In this document: positions 21,526 to 31,800 of the stretch, one piece after another | Layout of the letters: the number at the start of each line of letters is the position of its first letter | Numbering within the stretch: the first letter of the stretch is position 1 | Source of the DNA: Hydractinia symbiolongicarpus | Lineage: Eukaryota; Cnidaria; Hydrozoa; Anthoathecata; Hydractiniidae | Length of the DNA stretch: 64,000 nt | Direction: 5' to 3' | Assembly (NCBI RefSeq): GCF_029227915.1 | Contig: NC_079888.1 | Coordinates: 18,208,001-18,272,000 of the forward strand | The notes under the pieces: generated by a model | The model's database searches: none | What the model saw: only the letters and a program-made list of their open reading frames with translations | Told to the model about the DNA's origin: nothing | Made by a program: the position numbers and the translations under genes

Positions 21526-22026
21526 TCCACTTCCAGGGAGCAAAAGGATTCAATTTTAATTTTACCAGCGTGTAAGTCAATAGCAGACTCTTTTAACAAA
21601 TTTTTACAACCTCAAGAACTTCTAGGTGACAACAAGTGGTTCTGCCCCCAGTGTTCATCGCATCAAGAGGCCACAATTGAAACTCAGATTTCTAATTGCG
21701 GCGACTTCCTTGTTGTACAATTGTTAAGATACACATCAGTAAATGGGTCTTCTTTTAAAGACAACAAGTTAGTCAATTGCTTGCCTAAAAATAATCATGT
21801 CTTAAAGGTAGCATCTCACCCAACTGACGATGTGTCTTTCAACAACAAGTATAACTTGGTTGCTACCATTAACCACTCAGGTACATTAAAAGCAGGTCAT
21901 TACTGGGCCTTCATTAAGGACCAACAAAACACCTGGTTCAAATGCAACGATCGCTGTATTTCTCAAGTAGACACATTCAACTTGAATAATTCTTCGTCAT
22001 ACATACTTTTCTTTTCCAGAAGTTAG
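21526..22026 (+). CDS. USP (C19) C-terminal half, open frame
   Basis: In-frame from STSREQKDSILILPA to the stop at 22024-22026 (167 codons; no start codon of its own). It contains the second zinc-ribbon pair WFCPQCSSHQE, the segment CGDFLVVQLLRYT and the uninterrupted His box LVATINHSGTLKAGHYWAF, then WFKCNDRC. It keeps the 31 bp that the main copy has lost, so the complete family protein can be read by combining observations from both copies. By itself it lacks the Cys box and cannot be an active protease. Confidence 0.75.
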   Translation, partial: STSREQKDSILILPACKSIADSFNKFLQPQELLGDNKWFCPQCSSHQEATIETQISNCGDFLVVQLLRYTSVNGSSFKDNKLVNCLPKNNHVLKVASHPTDDVSFNNKYNLVATINHSGTLKAGHYWAFIKDQQNTWFKCNDRCISQVDTFNLNNSSSYILFFSRS

Positions 22027-22172
22027 CTTATTTGTATGTCACACAACAAATGGGGGAGGGAATCCATGACCCTAGCGGTTTTATTTACCCCAGCTGATTT
22101 ATGTTGGTCAGTGCACCGTGAAACCGGAGTTTGCTCACTCCTCTCTTTGTATAGAGACAATGTAAGAAGCAC

Positions 22173-22377
22173 AGCAAGGGGGCTTGATATCATATCTTGT
22201 CTTTGGGTTTAACGATCCCACTTATTACCCCAGTCCAGTAGGGAGGCAGAGTTTGCTCACTTTGCTTTCAGGATTGACAATCCTGCTGCCCTTAGTCATT
22301 TTAGAAGAAGCTTTGCAAGGGGGTTACATTTTCTTATCCGGTCTTCGTGGTGTTACGCCCACGCATATTACCCCAGT
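22173..22377 (+). repeat. Two ACG-loop hairpin modules in the 3' UTR
   Basis: Unit 1 (22173-22234): AGCAAGGGGG, hairpin GGG-TTTAACGAT-CCC, then ACTTATTACCCCAGT. Unit 2 (22314-22377): GCAAGGGGG, hairpin CGTGG-TGTTACGC-CCACG, then CATATTACCCCAGT. Stem sequences differ but still pair; the ACG loop and the TACCCCAGT tail are constant. Confidence 0.7.
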
Positions 22378-22832
22378 TATGACAGGCTGGTACTGTCATT
22401 AGGCAGGTCCACAGCAACAATTATCTGTGTAAGGCTGAGTGTTGGAGCTCCATAACACATGTGGAAAGCTACAGCCAGGGTCACAAGTCCTGGCGCGCAG
22501 ATAGTTGTTTGCTTCTTAAACACATTCTCTAAAGAATAATTTTAAATTTATCCGTTTAAGGATATTCACGTTATGATAAGTTTTATTTATCTCATTTGTA
22601 CCTATTCAATTCATTTTGAATTGCTTTAATATTTATTTTTTAGTGTTGTGTTCTGTCGCTGTTGTATTTTTCTGCCTTTTACGGTCAATGTTTTTAGGAA
22701 ATCCTTGCAAAAAGGGGGATTTTGCTTTTTTGAAAAATCTCTAGAGGGTTGCAACCTCTAACTATAGTAGAACCAGCTGTCATTAGACAAGAAATATCAT
22801 TACAGCTAGCTGTTTTGTCACCTCATCATCAA

Positions 22833-23090
22833 TTGCTGTTCACCGTAACGGTTTCATGGCTGCTAGGAAAGACTAGCTGACCCTGGGAAAGACTAGTGAC
22901 GCTGGGAAAGACCAGATGCGCTCCTTAAATACCTTGACCGTTAATGGACTATTCTTTCGGATTTGATTTTAAAAATTCTTTTACTCGGACCTCAATCTAC
23001 GGTACGCGCCAATAGATGAATGGCTAATAGGTTAATTAGTCCCTAGCGAATCCTCGCAGTAGTAGCGACACTGTGAAAATTATAGCTTAG
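22833..23090 (+). other. Presumed 5' UTR of the USP retroelement
   Basis: Lies between the 3' end of the upstream copy and the open RT frame. Contains three near-identical units built on CTGGGAAAGACTAG (22860-22920). A stop (TAG 23088-23090) precedes the RT frame, and no ATG opens that frame until about 23424, so the true start is unclear. Confidence 0.45.
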
Positions 23091-24870
23091 CCCTGTGTGC
23101 CAGGCAACTCAGGGTGGTCTTTTGCCCTGTGCATTTTACTCACTGTAGCTATAGATAAATCCTTAACAAACTCTAACAATCGCTGCGGTGAATCTGAAAT
23201 TCATTTTGAGATCACAAATTCAGCATTTCCAAATAGTCCAATAAAACATCCTCCTATTACCAAATGCAAAGTTGTTCTTCAGGATATCTTCCCTAAATGT
23301 GGTGCTGAAAAGCTTAAGAAGGTGAATGATTCTCCGGATAAACCCCACACGAGACATTCCCATCACACTGAGGAGAAGTATCTTAATAACTTGCAGATTA
23401 AAACACCAATATCTTGGGGGGAAATGATTGACGACCGCTGGTCCAATTTGGATAATGCTGCTTCAAATATTCTTTCTAATAAGCTTCATTTGTGTAATTC
23501 CTTGTCCGAAAAAGTAGAACTGCTTGAAGACACCATTTATAATGAGGCAGCACAAATCTTTGGTCACTCAGTTCATAAGGGTGGCAGAAAGCTGTCAGGA
23601 AAAAGCCGAAGAACTATTCAATCCATCAATCTAATTAAAGAGAAAAATTCCCTAACTAGTCAAATACAGTCATCCTGCTACCTAAGTCAAAGGAAGGAAT
23701 TACACCAACTTCTTACGGATGTAAAAGGTCGAATAACTTTATTGCGCCGAACTGAAAGGTCTAGAAAAAAATGCCACCAATTCAAAAAAGCCCAGACCGC
23801 CTTTAAGAACAATCCATACAAGGCAGGAAAAGACCTTCTTGACCCGAAGTGCAAATCAGTTTTAAGGGTCGAACAAGAAACGCTGGATAACTTTAAACTT
23901 GAATCAGTTAAAGACAAATTGTATGATGTACCTTTAGGTAATCTAGATGGGTTATCATCCACTCCACCTCTTTTGAAATCGTTTCCAGTTTCTCTCTTTA
24001 AATATGAAGATTTTATGAAAGTTCTTGGCACTCGGCGAAATGGCTCTTCCCCAGGTATCAATGGGATACCTTATAAAGTTTATAAAAAATGTAATAAAGT
24101 AAATACTGTTTTGTTTAATGTTTTTAAGTCTTGTTTCAAAAATTGTGTTGTCCCTATTCAATGGCGTTGTGCTCGTGAAGTTTATATTCCCAAATCAAAA
24201 ACTCCTATGGAGTCTAACATTAAAGACTTTCGACCTATCGCATTATTAAATGTCGAAGGCAAGCTTTTATTTAGCCTTGTATCAAGGCGATTAGAAGCTC
24301 ACATTATACATAATAACAAATTCATTAACACGTCGGTTCAGAAGGGTTGTATGGAGAAAGTCCCAGGATGCTGGGAACACATGTCAATGGTTTGGTCTGC
24401 ACTTAAAGAGGCCCGGGCCAACAAATCACACCTTGCAAATATATGGCTGGATATTGCAAATGCATATCCTTCAATTCCACACAAGCTTTATTTTTTGCAC
24501 TGGAAAGGTATGGAGTCCCTCAGAGTTGGATATCATTCATTAAGTCATACTACGTTGGTTTATATAGCAAATCGTTTTCTTTGTCTGCACCAAGCAACTG
24601 GCACAAGCATATGCGAGGTATTTTTGCAGGTTGCACTCTTTCCATCATTTTGTTTCTTGCTGGTATAAACATTATTCTTGAATACACTATTGCGGCACCG
24701 GCCCCAAATTATATTACTTCTAAAAACGTGCCCCTTCCTTTAGTCAGAGCTTTTATGGATGATATCAACCTAATGTCATCCTCTGTCTGTGGAGCTCAAA
24801 GCCTCCTTTCCATGTGCGTCACTGCTTTAAAATGGGCTGGTAGAGTTTTTGCCCTCGTAAGTCAAGGAGC
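23091..24870 (+). pseudogene. Reverse transcriptase region of the USP retroelement, one frameshift inside
   Basis: Frame 1 (23091 to about 24487) carries an N-terminal helical region, GTRRNGSSPGINGIPYKVYK (RT fingers), FRPIALLNVEGKLLFSLVSR and motif A IWLDIANAYPSIPH (Asp codon 24450-24452). A one-base loss near 24487 moves the ORF to frame 2, which carries FFALERYGVPQSWISFIKSY, motif B RGIFAGCTLSIILFLAG and motif C RAFMDDINLMSS (GAT GAT 24758-24763). A second one-base loss in a T run near 24858 leads into the next ORF. The three acids needed for polymerisation are all present, so apart from the frameshifts the RT looks catalytically competent. It uses RNA as template for target-primed synthesis, by family analogy. 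The diverged copy at 17800-19425 keeps the missing base near 24487. Confidence 0.8.
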
Positions 24871-24915
24871 ATAATCCTTATAAAAGGTAGATCTGTAAAC
24901 TCCACACCTTTTGCT

Positions 24916-27321
24916 GTGTCTCACATCTCGTCACAAACCGACTTCTCTTCATTCATCCCGTCAATCCATTCATCGCCAGTTCGTTTTCTCGGTCGCATTA
25001 TTGATGGTACGATTTTAGATGCTAAAGCAATCGACGAGCTAGATAATAAGCTAATAACCGGTCTTACAATCATAAACGGTTCGTGTTTCAAAGGGACCCA
25101 AAAACTATGGATTTTGCAAAACCTTCTAATTCCTCGAATCCAATGGCCAATTCTTATTTATGAAGTTCCAATATCTCGGGTTACAAGGCTGGAGCAGAAG
25201 ATATCAACTTTCATTAGAAAATGGCTATCTCTGCACAATTCCACGTCAAATATTTGCCTATATAGCTCCTGCTCGCCTTGTCCAATGCCAATTAAGAGCT
25301 TGACGTCATTGCTTACATGCTCTAAATTAAGTGGTCATTTACTTTTACGCGACTCCAAAGATCCTCTTGTGTCTAACAGTGCACCTACTTTGAAAGTTGG
25401 CATGTGGAAAGTGGACAACGCAGTAAGAACAGCAGAGGCAGAGGTGAAAATAAAGTCAGTCGTGGGAACTCCCCAGTATGGAAAAGCAGGCCTAGGGATC
25501 AACAAATCTTTCAAAATTCCGATTTCAAAACAGTGCTATGCGTATCGTAAATTAATATCGAACACAGCTAAAGATATCGATAAGGAAGGCAACATGGGTA
25601 GAGCATTGCAGTTGCAAGTGCAGGGTCAGTGGACGAGATGGGAAAATTACACAAAAAACGATCTATCTTGGAAGTCCATTTTTGCCATGTCCCCACACTT
25701 GCTTTCCTTCTGTCTTGCTTCTACTTACGATGTTCTTCCCTCACCTAGCAATTTAAAGCGCTGGAACGTTTGTACTGAATCTGCTTGTGCCTTATGTTCC
25801 AAACAAGTATGTACAACAGCGCATGTTTTAGGCGCTTGCAAGGTTGCTCTATCACAAGGAAGGTTCACTTTCCGACACGATGCTGTGCTTCGCGGGCTCC
25901 TGTTAAGTCTACAGCGTTTTTCATCTGAAGTTGTCCCGGAAACGAAAAAGCACCTTAAAGTGTCATTTGTAAAAGCAGGTAGCTATTCCTCCGCTAAAAG
26001 ATCAAAACCAACTGGTCTATTCCACCATGCTAGTGACTGGGTGATGTTAGCAGATCTGAATGAAGGATTTGTGTTTCCTGGCCATATTGCGATCACATCC
26101 CTCAGGCCAGACATTGTAATATACTCAAATTGTTCTAAGCGCATCATCATTATTAAACTTACTTGTCCTTGTGAGGAAAACATGGGATCCTGGCATTCCA
26201 CCAAGCTTTCCAAATACTTCTCTTTGGTCGAGGTAATACGTAGCAACGGGTGGTTTCCGCATCTTTTTGCAGTAGAAGTGGGTGCTAGGGGCTACTCTTC
26301 AAGGTCTCTCACTTGCTGTCTAAAAAGCCTCGGTTTCGCTAGCAAATCTGCGTTTTTAACCGCCCGCAAGCTTGGCGATATAAGCATGAAAGCATCCTTT
26401 TGCATTTGGATTGCACGAGACTCACCACATTGGTCACAAGATCTTACGCACTGCAGTCCGCCAACATTGCCACGACCAAAGGATAGTATACCTCATGAAA
26501 AATCCTCGTCTGTTACCAAATCCATTAAAAGTCCATCTTCAGCCATCTCTGACATGCCAAAACCCACGGAACACCATAACCTTAGCCAGGAACTTAAACA
26601 AAAGGTGAGCATCGTTTACGCTGGTTTGATAAACAAGGGGAACACATGCTACGCAAACTCCATTTTGCAAGCATTAACGGTTCTTCCAAGACTTTGGTCT
26701 CAATTACCATCAGAGTCCTCTTTGTCATCTCCTCTAGTAAAGTCTATAGTCCTAAATATGTCACTACTGAATCGTTCTTGTTCACCAATTGATCCTTCCA
26801 ATTTCTTACGAGCACTGCAAAACAGAATGCATGCTCTTAACAATAACGCGTTTTATCACAATCACCAACAAGATGTGCCCGAGATCCTTCAAGTTGTTTT
26901 TGACGAAATTATTGGATCTTCCCCTTTGGTTGACAATCTACTGTCTGTAACTGTGACCACAACAACGTCATGCAACTCCTGTTGTTTCTCCACTTCCAGG
27001 GAGCAAAATGATTCAATTTTAATTTTACCAACGTGTAAGTCAATAGCAGACTCTTTTAACAAATTTTTACAACCTCAAGAACTTCTAGGTGACAACAAGT
27101 GGTTCTGCCCCCAGTGTTCATCGCATCAAGAGGCCACAATTGAAACTCAGATTTCTAATTGCGGCGACTTCCTTGTTGTACAATTGTTAAGATACACATC
27201 AGTAAATGGGTCTTCTTTTAAAGTCAACAAGTTAGTCAATTGCTTGCCTAAAAATAATCATGTCTTAAAGGTAGCATCTCACCCAACTGACGATGTGTCT
27301 TTCAACAACAAGTATCATTAA
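24916..27321 (+). CDS. RT thumb, CCHC finger, REL nuclease and USP protease (801 codons, C-end broken)
   Basis: The ORF opens before 24916 (frame continuous from about 24870: RSIILIKGRSVNSTPF) and is 801 codons from its first ATG-like start. In order: thumb region SSPVRFLGRIIDGTI; CCHC finger CALCSKQVCTTAHVLGAC (C-x2-C-x8-H-x4-C, about residue 290); REL with RPDIVIYSN (Asp codon 26110-26112, residue 399), IIIIKLTCPCEE (Lys 414 where relatives have Glu) and KLSKYFSLVE; a Ser/Pro/Lys linker; and USP from about residue 570: GLINKGNTCYANSILQAL (Cys codon 26647-26649), NHQQDVPEILQVVFDEI, zinc ribbon pairs CNSC and CPQC, CGDFLVVQLLRYT. A 31-bp deletion after 27316 puts the final GHYWAF/CNDR box out of frame. 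Deubiquitinase role is by homology; the Lys for Glu change may inactivate the nuclease in this copy. Confidence 0.85.
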   Translation: MSHISSQTDFSSFIPSIHSSPVRFLGRIIDGTILDAKAIDELDNKLITGLTIINGSCFKGTQKLWILQNLLIPRIQWPILIYEVPISRVTRLEQKISTFIRKWLSLHNSTSNICLYSSCSPCPMPIKSLTSLLTCSKLSGHLLLRDSKDPLVSNSAPTLKVGMWKVDNAVRTAEAEVKIKSVVGTPQYGKAGLGINKSFKIPISKQCYAYRKLISNTAKDIDKEGNMGRALQLQVQGQWTRWENYTKNDLSWKSIFAMSPHLLSFCLASTYDVLPSPSNLKRWNVCTESACALCSKQVCTTAHVLGACKVALSQGRFTFRHDAVLRGLLLSLQRFSSEVVPETKKHLKVSFVKAGSYSSAKRSKPTGLFHHASDWVMLADLNEGFVFPGHIAITSLRPDIVIYSNCSKRIIIIKLTCPCEENMGSWHSTKLSKYFSLVEVIRSNGWFPHLFAVEVGARGYSSRSLTCCLKSLGFASKSAFLTARKLGDISMKASFCIWIARDSPHWSQDLTHCSPPTLPRPKDSIPHEKSSSVTKSIKSPSSAISDMPKPTEHHNLSQELKQKVSIVYAGLINKGNTCYANSILQALTVLPRLWSQLPSESSLSSPLVKSIVLNMSLLNRSCSPIDPSNFLRALQNRMHALNNNAFYHNHQQDVPEILQVVFDEIIGSSPLVDNLLSVTVTTTTSCNSCCFSTSREQNDSILILPTCKSIADSFNKFLQPQELLGDNKWFCPQCSSHQEATIETQISNCGDFLVVQLLRYTSVNGSSFKVNKLVNCLPKNNHVLKVASHPTDDVSFNNKYH

Positions 27322-27458
27322 AAGCAGGTCATTACTGGGCCTTCATTAAGGACCAACAAAACACCTGGTTCAAATGCAACGATCGCTGTATTTCTCAAGT
27401 AGACACATTCAACTTGAATAATTCTTCGTCATACATACTTTTCTTTTCCAGAAGTTAG
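27317..27458 (+). pseudogene. USP His/Asp box displaced by a 31-bp deletion
   Basis: AGHYWAFIKDQQNTWFKC, NDRCISQ and SSSYILFFSRS are encoded up to the stop at 27456-27458 but in a different frame from the ORF upstream. Compared with 21860-21893, 31 bp are missing between AAGTAT and CATTAAAAGC. Confidence 0.85.
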
Positions 27459-27604
27459 CTTATTTGTATGTCACACAACAAATGGGGGAGGGAATCCATG
27501 ACCATAGCGGTTTTATTTACCCCAGCTGATTTATGTTGGTCAGTGCACCGTGAAACCGGAGTTTGCTCACTCCTCTCTTTGTATAGAGACAATGTAAGAA
27601 GCAC

Positions 27605-27809
27605 AGCAAGGGGGCTTGATATCATATCTTGTCTTTGGGTTTAACGATCCCACTTATTACCCCAGTCCAGTAGGGAGGCAGAGTTTGCTCACTTTGCTTT
27701 CAGGATTGATAATCCTGCTGCCCTTAGTCATTTTAGAAGAAGCTTTGCAAGGGGGTTACATTTTCTTATCCGGTCTTCGTGGTGTTACGCCCACGCATAT
27801 TACCCCAGT
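27605..27809 (+). repeat. Two ACG-loop hairpin modules in the 3' UTR
   Basis: Same pair as at 22173-22377 (units 27605-27666 and 27746-27809). Confidence 0.7.
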
Positions 27810-28264
27810 TATGACAGGCTGGTACTGTCATTAGGCAGGTCCACAGCAACAATTATCTGTGTAAGGCTGAGTGTTGGAGCTCCATAACACATGTGGAAAG
27901 CTACAGCCAGGGTCACAAGTCTTGGCGCGCAGATAGTTGTTTGCTTCTTAAACACATTCTCTAAAGAATAATTTTAAATTTATCCGTTTAAGGATATTCA
28001 CGTTATGATAAGTTTTATTTATCTCATTTGTACCTATTCAATTCATTTTGAATTGCTTTAATATTTATTTTTTAGTGTTGTGTTCTGTCGCTGTTGTATT
28101 TTTCTGCCTTTTACGGTCAATGTTTTTAGGAAATCCTTGCAAAAAGGGGGATTTTGCTTTTTTGAAAAATCTCTAGAGGGTTGCAACCTCTAACTATAGT
28201 AGAACCAGCTGTCATTAGACAAGAAATATCATTACAGCTAGCTGTTTTGTCACCTCATCATCAA

Positions 28265-28443
28265 GATTATCTTCCAGTCTAACTATATACATCGTTTGTT
28301 GCAATATTTACAAAGTTAAAAAAAAAACATCTGATAATGGCTGAATGACAACAATTATTATTTTTTATAAATTTGATGTAGACGGAGGATACTGAGAATA
28401 ATCACAGAGGATCAACCGAGCTCAGTACCCCTTCGTGTGCGTG
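28265..28443. other. Spacer between two retroelements
   Basis: 179 bp between the 3' end of the USP retroelement and the T(19) tract that ends the CR1/L2-like element. Nothing recognised. Confidence 0.4.
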
Positions 28444-28462
28444 TTTTTTTTTTTTTTTTTTT
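28444..28462 (-). repeat. A(19) tract at retroelement 3' end (T run on plus strand)
   Basis: Nineteen T on the plus strand, about 360 bp past the ORF2 stop. Likely the 3' tail of the element. Confidence 0.65.
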
Positions 28463-28821
28463 CTCTTTCATGATGAGCCGCGCGCGTAATGTCCCGAGGA
28501 GTGCAACAATGACAACAATCTCAAATATGGATATAACAAAAAGAAAGCTATGATGAAATAGAAATAGAATGATTTTTAATAATTATGTGTAATGGAATTT
28601 AAAAGGAAAGTAGCAATTGGTTAACTGCACACAGACCTCCCAAGAAACTCAAAGAGAATTGTACCAAGTCTATGTGCAGTTGACAAGTCTATGTGCAGTC
28701 AACCAATCACTACGTTAATACACATATGCATTGTCGTTTCAATATAATTTAAAAGAAAAGGAGATATAAAGAACATTATTGGAGGTTGATATAGTGTTTA
28801 CTTGACAGAAAATAGTTCCAC

Positions 28822-31800
28822 TTATTGCAGTGTCGAAATAAGATGATTTCTGTAAGATTTTTTAAAAATATTAAGGGAGGATGACTTAATTATATTTTCA
28901 GGAATTTTATTCCACACTCTCACTCCACTATACGTTATGAATTTTTGTCCTACTTCAGTTCTCTTGAGTGGAGGAATCAAACGTGTCGGGTGATAGGGGC
29001 TAGGCAATACATTGTGATTTTTAAATATGTCTTCCATAGTTTTTGGTAATTGTTCATTTTTCAGTTTCCAAAAGAATTTACCTACGGCCATTTCAATGTT
29101 GAGATCAAGGGGAAGTATTTTGGTTTTTACAAATAAAGGACTTACCGGTTCGTCTTGTTTACAGAAATTAATGATCCGAACGCTTTTATTGATAGATTTT
29201 GATAGATCATTCAGATAACCTTGTGACGCTGTGCTCCAAATTAGAGAACCATAATCAATGAAAGGTTGAATTTGCGCATTGTATAGATTTCTCAGTAGAC
29301 CTTCAGGGACAAAGTGTCTCAACTTTGCAAGTAAACAATTACCTTTCATTAGTTTTAGTTTGATGTTAGCAATTTGTTGGGAAAAAGTTAACTTATTATC
29401 AATAATTATGCCAAGATATTTACTGTGTTCCTTCTCCTCAATTTGTAGACCATTAATATAGATTTTAGAATCAAGAAGTGTATTGGCATTTTTAGGACGG
29501 AAAATGAGTACACTTGACTTCTTAACATTGAGACTTAGTTTGTTTGCAGTCAGCCAATCAGATAATTTAGACAGTTCAAGGGTTAAGACTTTTTCAAGTG
29601 TTTGTCTGTTTTTATGCGAGAAGAATATACTGGTGTCATCTGCAAATAAATAAAATTGAAGAACTGGAGAAGCTGTGACAATGTCATTTATGTAGAGTAA
29701 GAAAAGAAGTGGACCTAGTACACTGCCTTGAGGGACTCCATTCTCTATATTTATGAAGTGTGAATTGCTGTTTTTCACTGATACACATTGAGTGCGATTT
29801 GTAAGGTATGAGGAAAACCAATCTAGGCCTCTAACACCATAAAAATTTAGTTTTTGAATAAGTACACGATGGTTAACAGTATCGAAAGCTTTAGCAAAGT
29901 CTAAAAAGATAGCACATGGTATCTCTCCCTTTTCCAGTCTTTTCACAATATTTGCCTGAAGATCTAAAATGGCTTGCTCTGTTGACTTATTTTTTTGGAA
30001 TCCATATTGCTTACTGTGTAAAAGATTCATTTTGGTTACAAAGTTGTATAGACGATCAAACATAACCTTTTCAAAGATCTTACTTACTACAGGGAGTAAG
30101 GAGACTGGCCTATAATTAGAGACATCCAGTTTTGAATCTCCTTTGTGTACGGGGATTACTTTTGCTGTTTTCAATAACGATGGATATTTCCCCAGCTCAA
30201 AAGACTTATTTATAATTTGAGCAATAGGACTGCTGATTGCAGGCGCTGCGATTTTTAAAAATTTTGGTGAGATACCATAAATATCAGCTGCCCTTTTGGA
30301 GTCTAACTTGCAGAGTAGTAAATAAACTTCACCTGGATCTACTTTTGTCAAAAAAATACTGTGTTTGTTAGTATTTTTTAGATAGTCTTGAAATTGTGTG
30401 TTTGGTTTAGGAAGTTTTTCAACAAGTTTTTTGGCGACACTTCCATAAAATTCATTAAACATATTGGAAACTTTTTTCTGATCAGTAACAATAGAATCAT
30501 TTTCACTGAGGAATATGTTACCCACTCCTATTTTTTTCCTTTTGTTAATGATTTCATTGACTCCCTTCCAAACTTTTTTAGAGTTGTTTAAATGCACAGA
30601 GAAATATTCTTTATAGTACTTTGCTTTTGAAGTTTTGATCAGTTGTTTTAGATGTTTACAATAATATTTATACCTTAAGAAATAAATTTGACTTTTATCT
30701 TTCAAGTATTTTTTATACAATACATTTTTAGTCCTAAGTGACCTTTGTATCCCCTTTGTGAGCCAAGGCTTTCTCATCCACTTACTTTCCCTTTTAGAAT
30801 ATGTCTTCAGAGGTGCATGTTTGTTGATGACTGAGACTAGTTTTTCCTGAAAATCTTTATATATCGTGTCTATGTCATCCAGGTGGATGACATGTTCTAC
30901 TGTAATAGTTTGAATCTCTTCTAGATAACTTGCCTCATTGAATTTGGAGAAGTCTCTTTTTGTAATTTTATCATTTTGAGTCATATTGACAAGGTTTTGT
31001 ACAAAAATAAAGTTAAGCATGTGGTCAGTGATTTTACTAATGAGATTTCCACTGGATATATCCTTATCTACTATATTAGTGAAGATATTGTCAATCAAGC
31101 TGGGTTTGGCACCTAAAATAGTACGAGTTGGTTGTGCTATACATGGTTGCAAAAAATGATCATATAAACACTCCACAAATCTCCTTATTTCCTTATTTGT
31201 TTCATAATTTAAAAGACAGTAATTGAAATCCCCAAGCAAGATTATGTTTTTATGTTCTTTTTTTAATTTTTGTAAGGTGTTTTCAATATGGTTAGTAAAG
31301 CTTACGTCTGATGACTTTTTAGGGTGCCTATAAAAAACAGCAGTTAAAATATTTGCACTTTTATTATTAATAATTTCAATCCATTTTGATTGGTACTCAT
31401 TATTTTCATCAATAAAAGAAACACTTAAATCATTACGCTCCTTAAACTTAATATTTTCTTTTATGTACATTCCACACCCTCCTTTCAATGAATTTCCTAC
31501 TTGTCCAACATATTCATGATATCCATCAAGAATACCTGGTCTGAAAGTGGATTTTCTAGCTTTAGAGTTCCAAGTTTCTGAAACTGCTATCACATCAAAA
31601 TTATGATCAAGGTCACTTAAAAGGCTATGTAAAGAATCAAAATTGTGCATGAGAGACTCTATGTTTGTATGTATTGCAGAGAAACACTTATTTTTGTGTG
31701 TTTCAGTTTTCAGCTTATGAAATTCATGAGTATCATAATATTTAGAGTGTACATTAGGAGTGAAAGTTTTGTTGATTAGATTATCTGGATCTGGACCATA

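Larger units (their letters stand above)
21524..22832 (+). mobile_element. 5'-truncated USP-retroelement copy, near-identical to 26987-28264
   Basis: 1309 bp that match 26987-28264 (1278 bp) with only about six single-base differences that I could count by eye, plus a 31-bp segment missing from the other copy; the length difference is exactly 31. Both end TCATCATCAA. The two copies are in direct orientation and flank the RT-REL part of the main element, so the main element follows this one head-to-tail. The 5' edge falls inside the USP coding region. Confidence 0.85.
22833..28264 (+). mobile_element. Non-LTR retrotransposon with RT, REL and USP protease
   Basis: Begins directly after the TCATCATCAA end of the upstream copy and ends with the same sequence at 28264. 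Layout: about 260 bp of 5' region with three tandem units of about 19 bp (CTGGGAAAGACTAGTGACG, 22860-22920); RT (23091-24870); CCHC finger and REL (to about 26400); linker; USP domain (26620-27458); 3' UTR with two structured modules (27605-27666, 27746-27809) and a terminal TAGAGG..CCTCTA hairpin. The RT/CCHC/REL order is that of R2/NeSL-type elements. I know of Ulp1- and OTU-type proteases in non-LTR elements but not of a USP. Flanks after the three 3' ends (22832, 28264, 40667) share nothing, so no site preference is evident. Confidence 0.85.

Noticed and set aside
22184-22402. A 72-codon ORF repeated at 27616-27834 and partly at 40028-40225, which could be a conserved small protein.
   Set aside because: It overlaps the structured modules of the 3' UTR; the conservation is explained by RNA structure and recent copying, and the N-terminal part is not shared with the 40028 copy.
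22860-22920. Repeated GGGAAAGACTAG units resembling a stretch of 28S rRNA, which might have indicated rDNA targeting.
   Set aside because: Only a few bases match; surrounding sequence shows no rRNA similarity.
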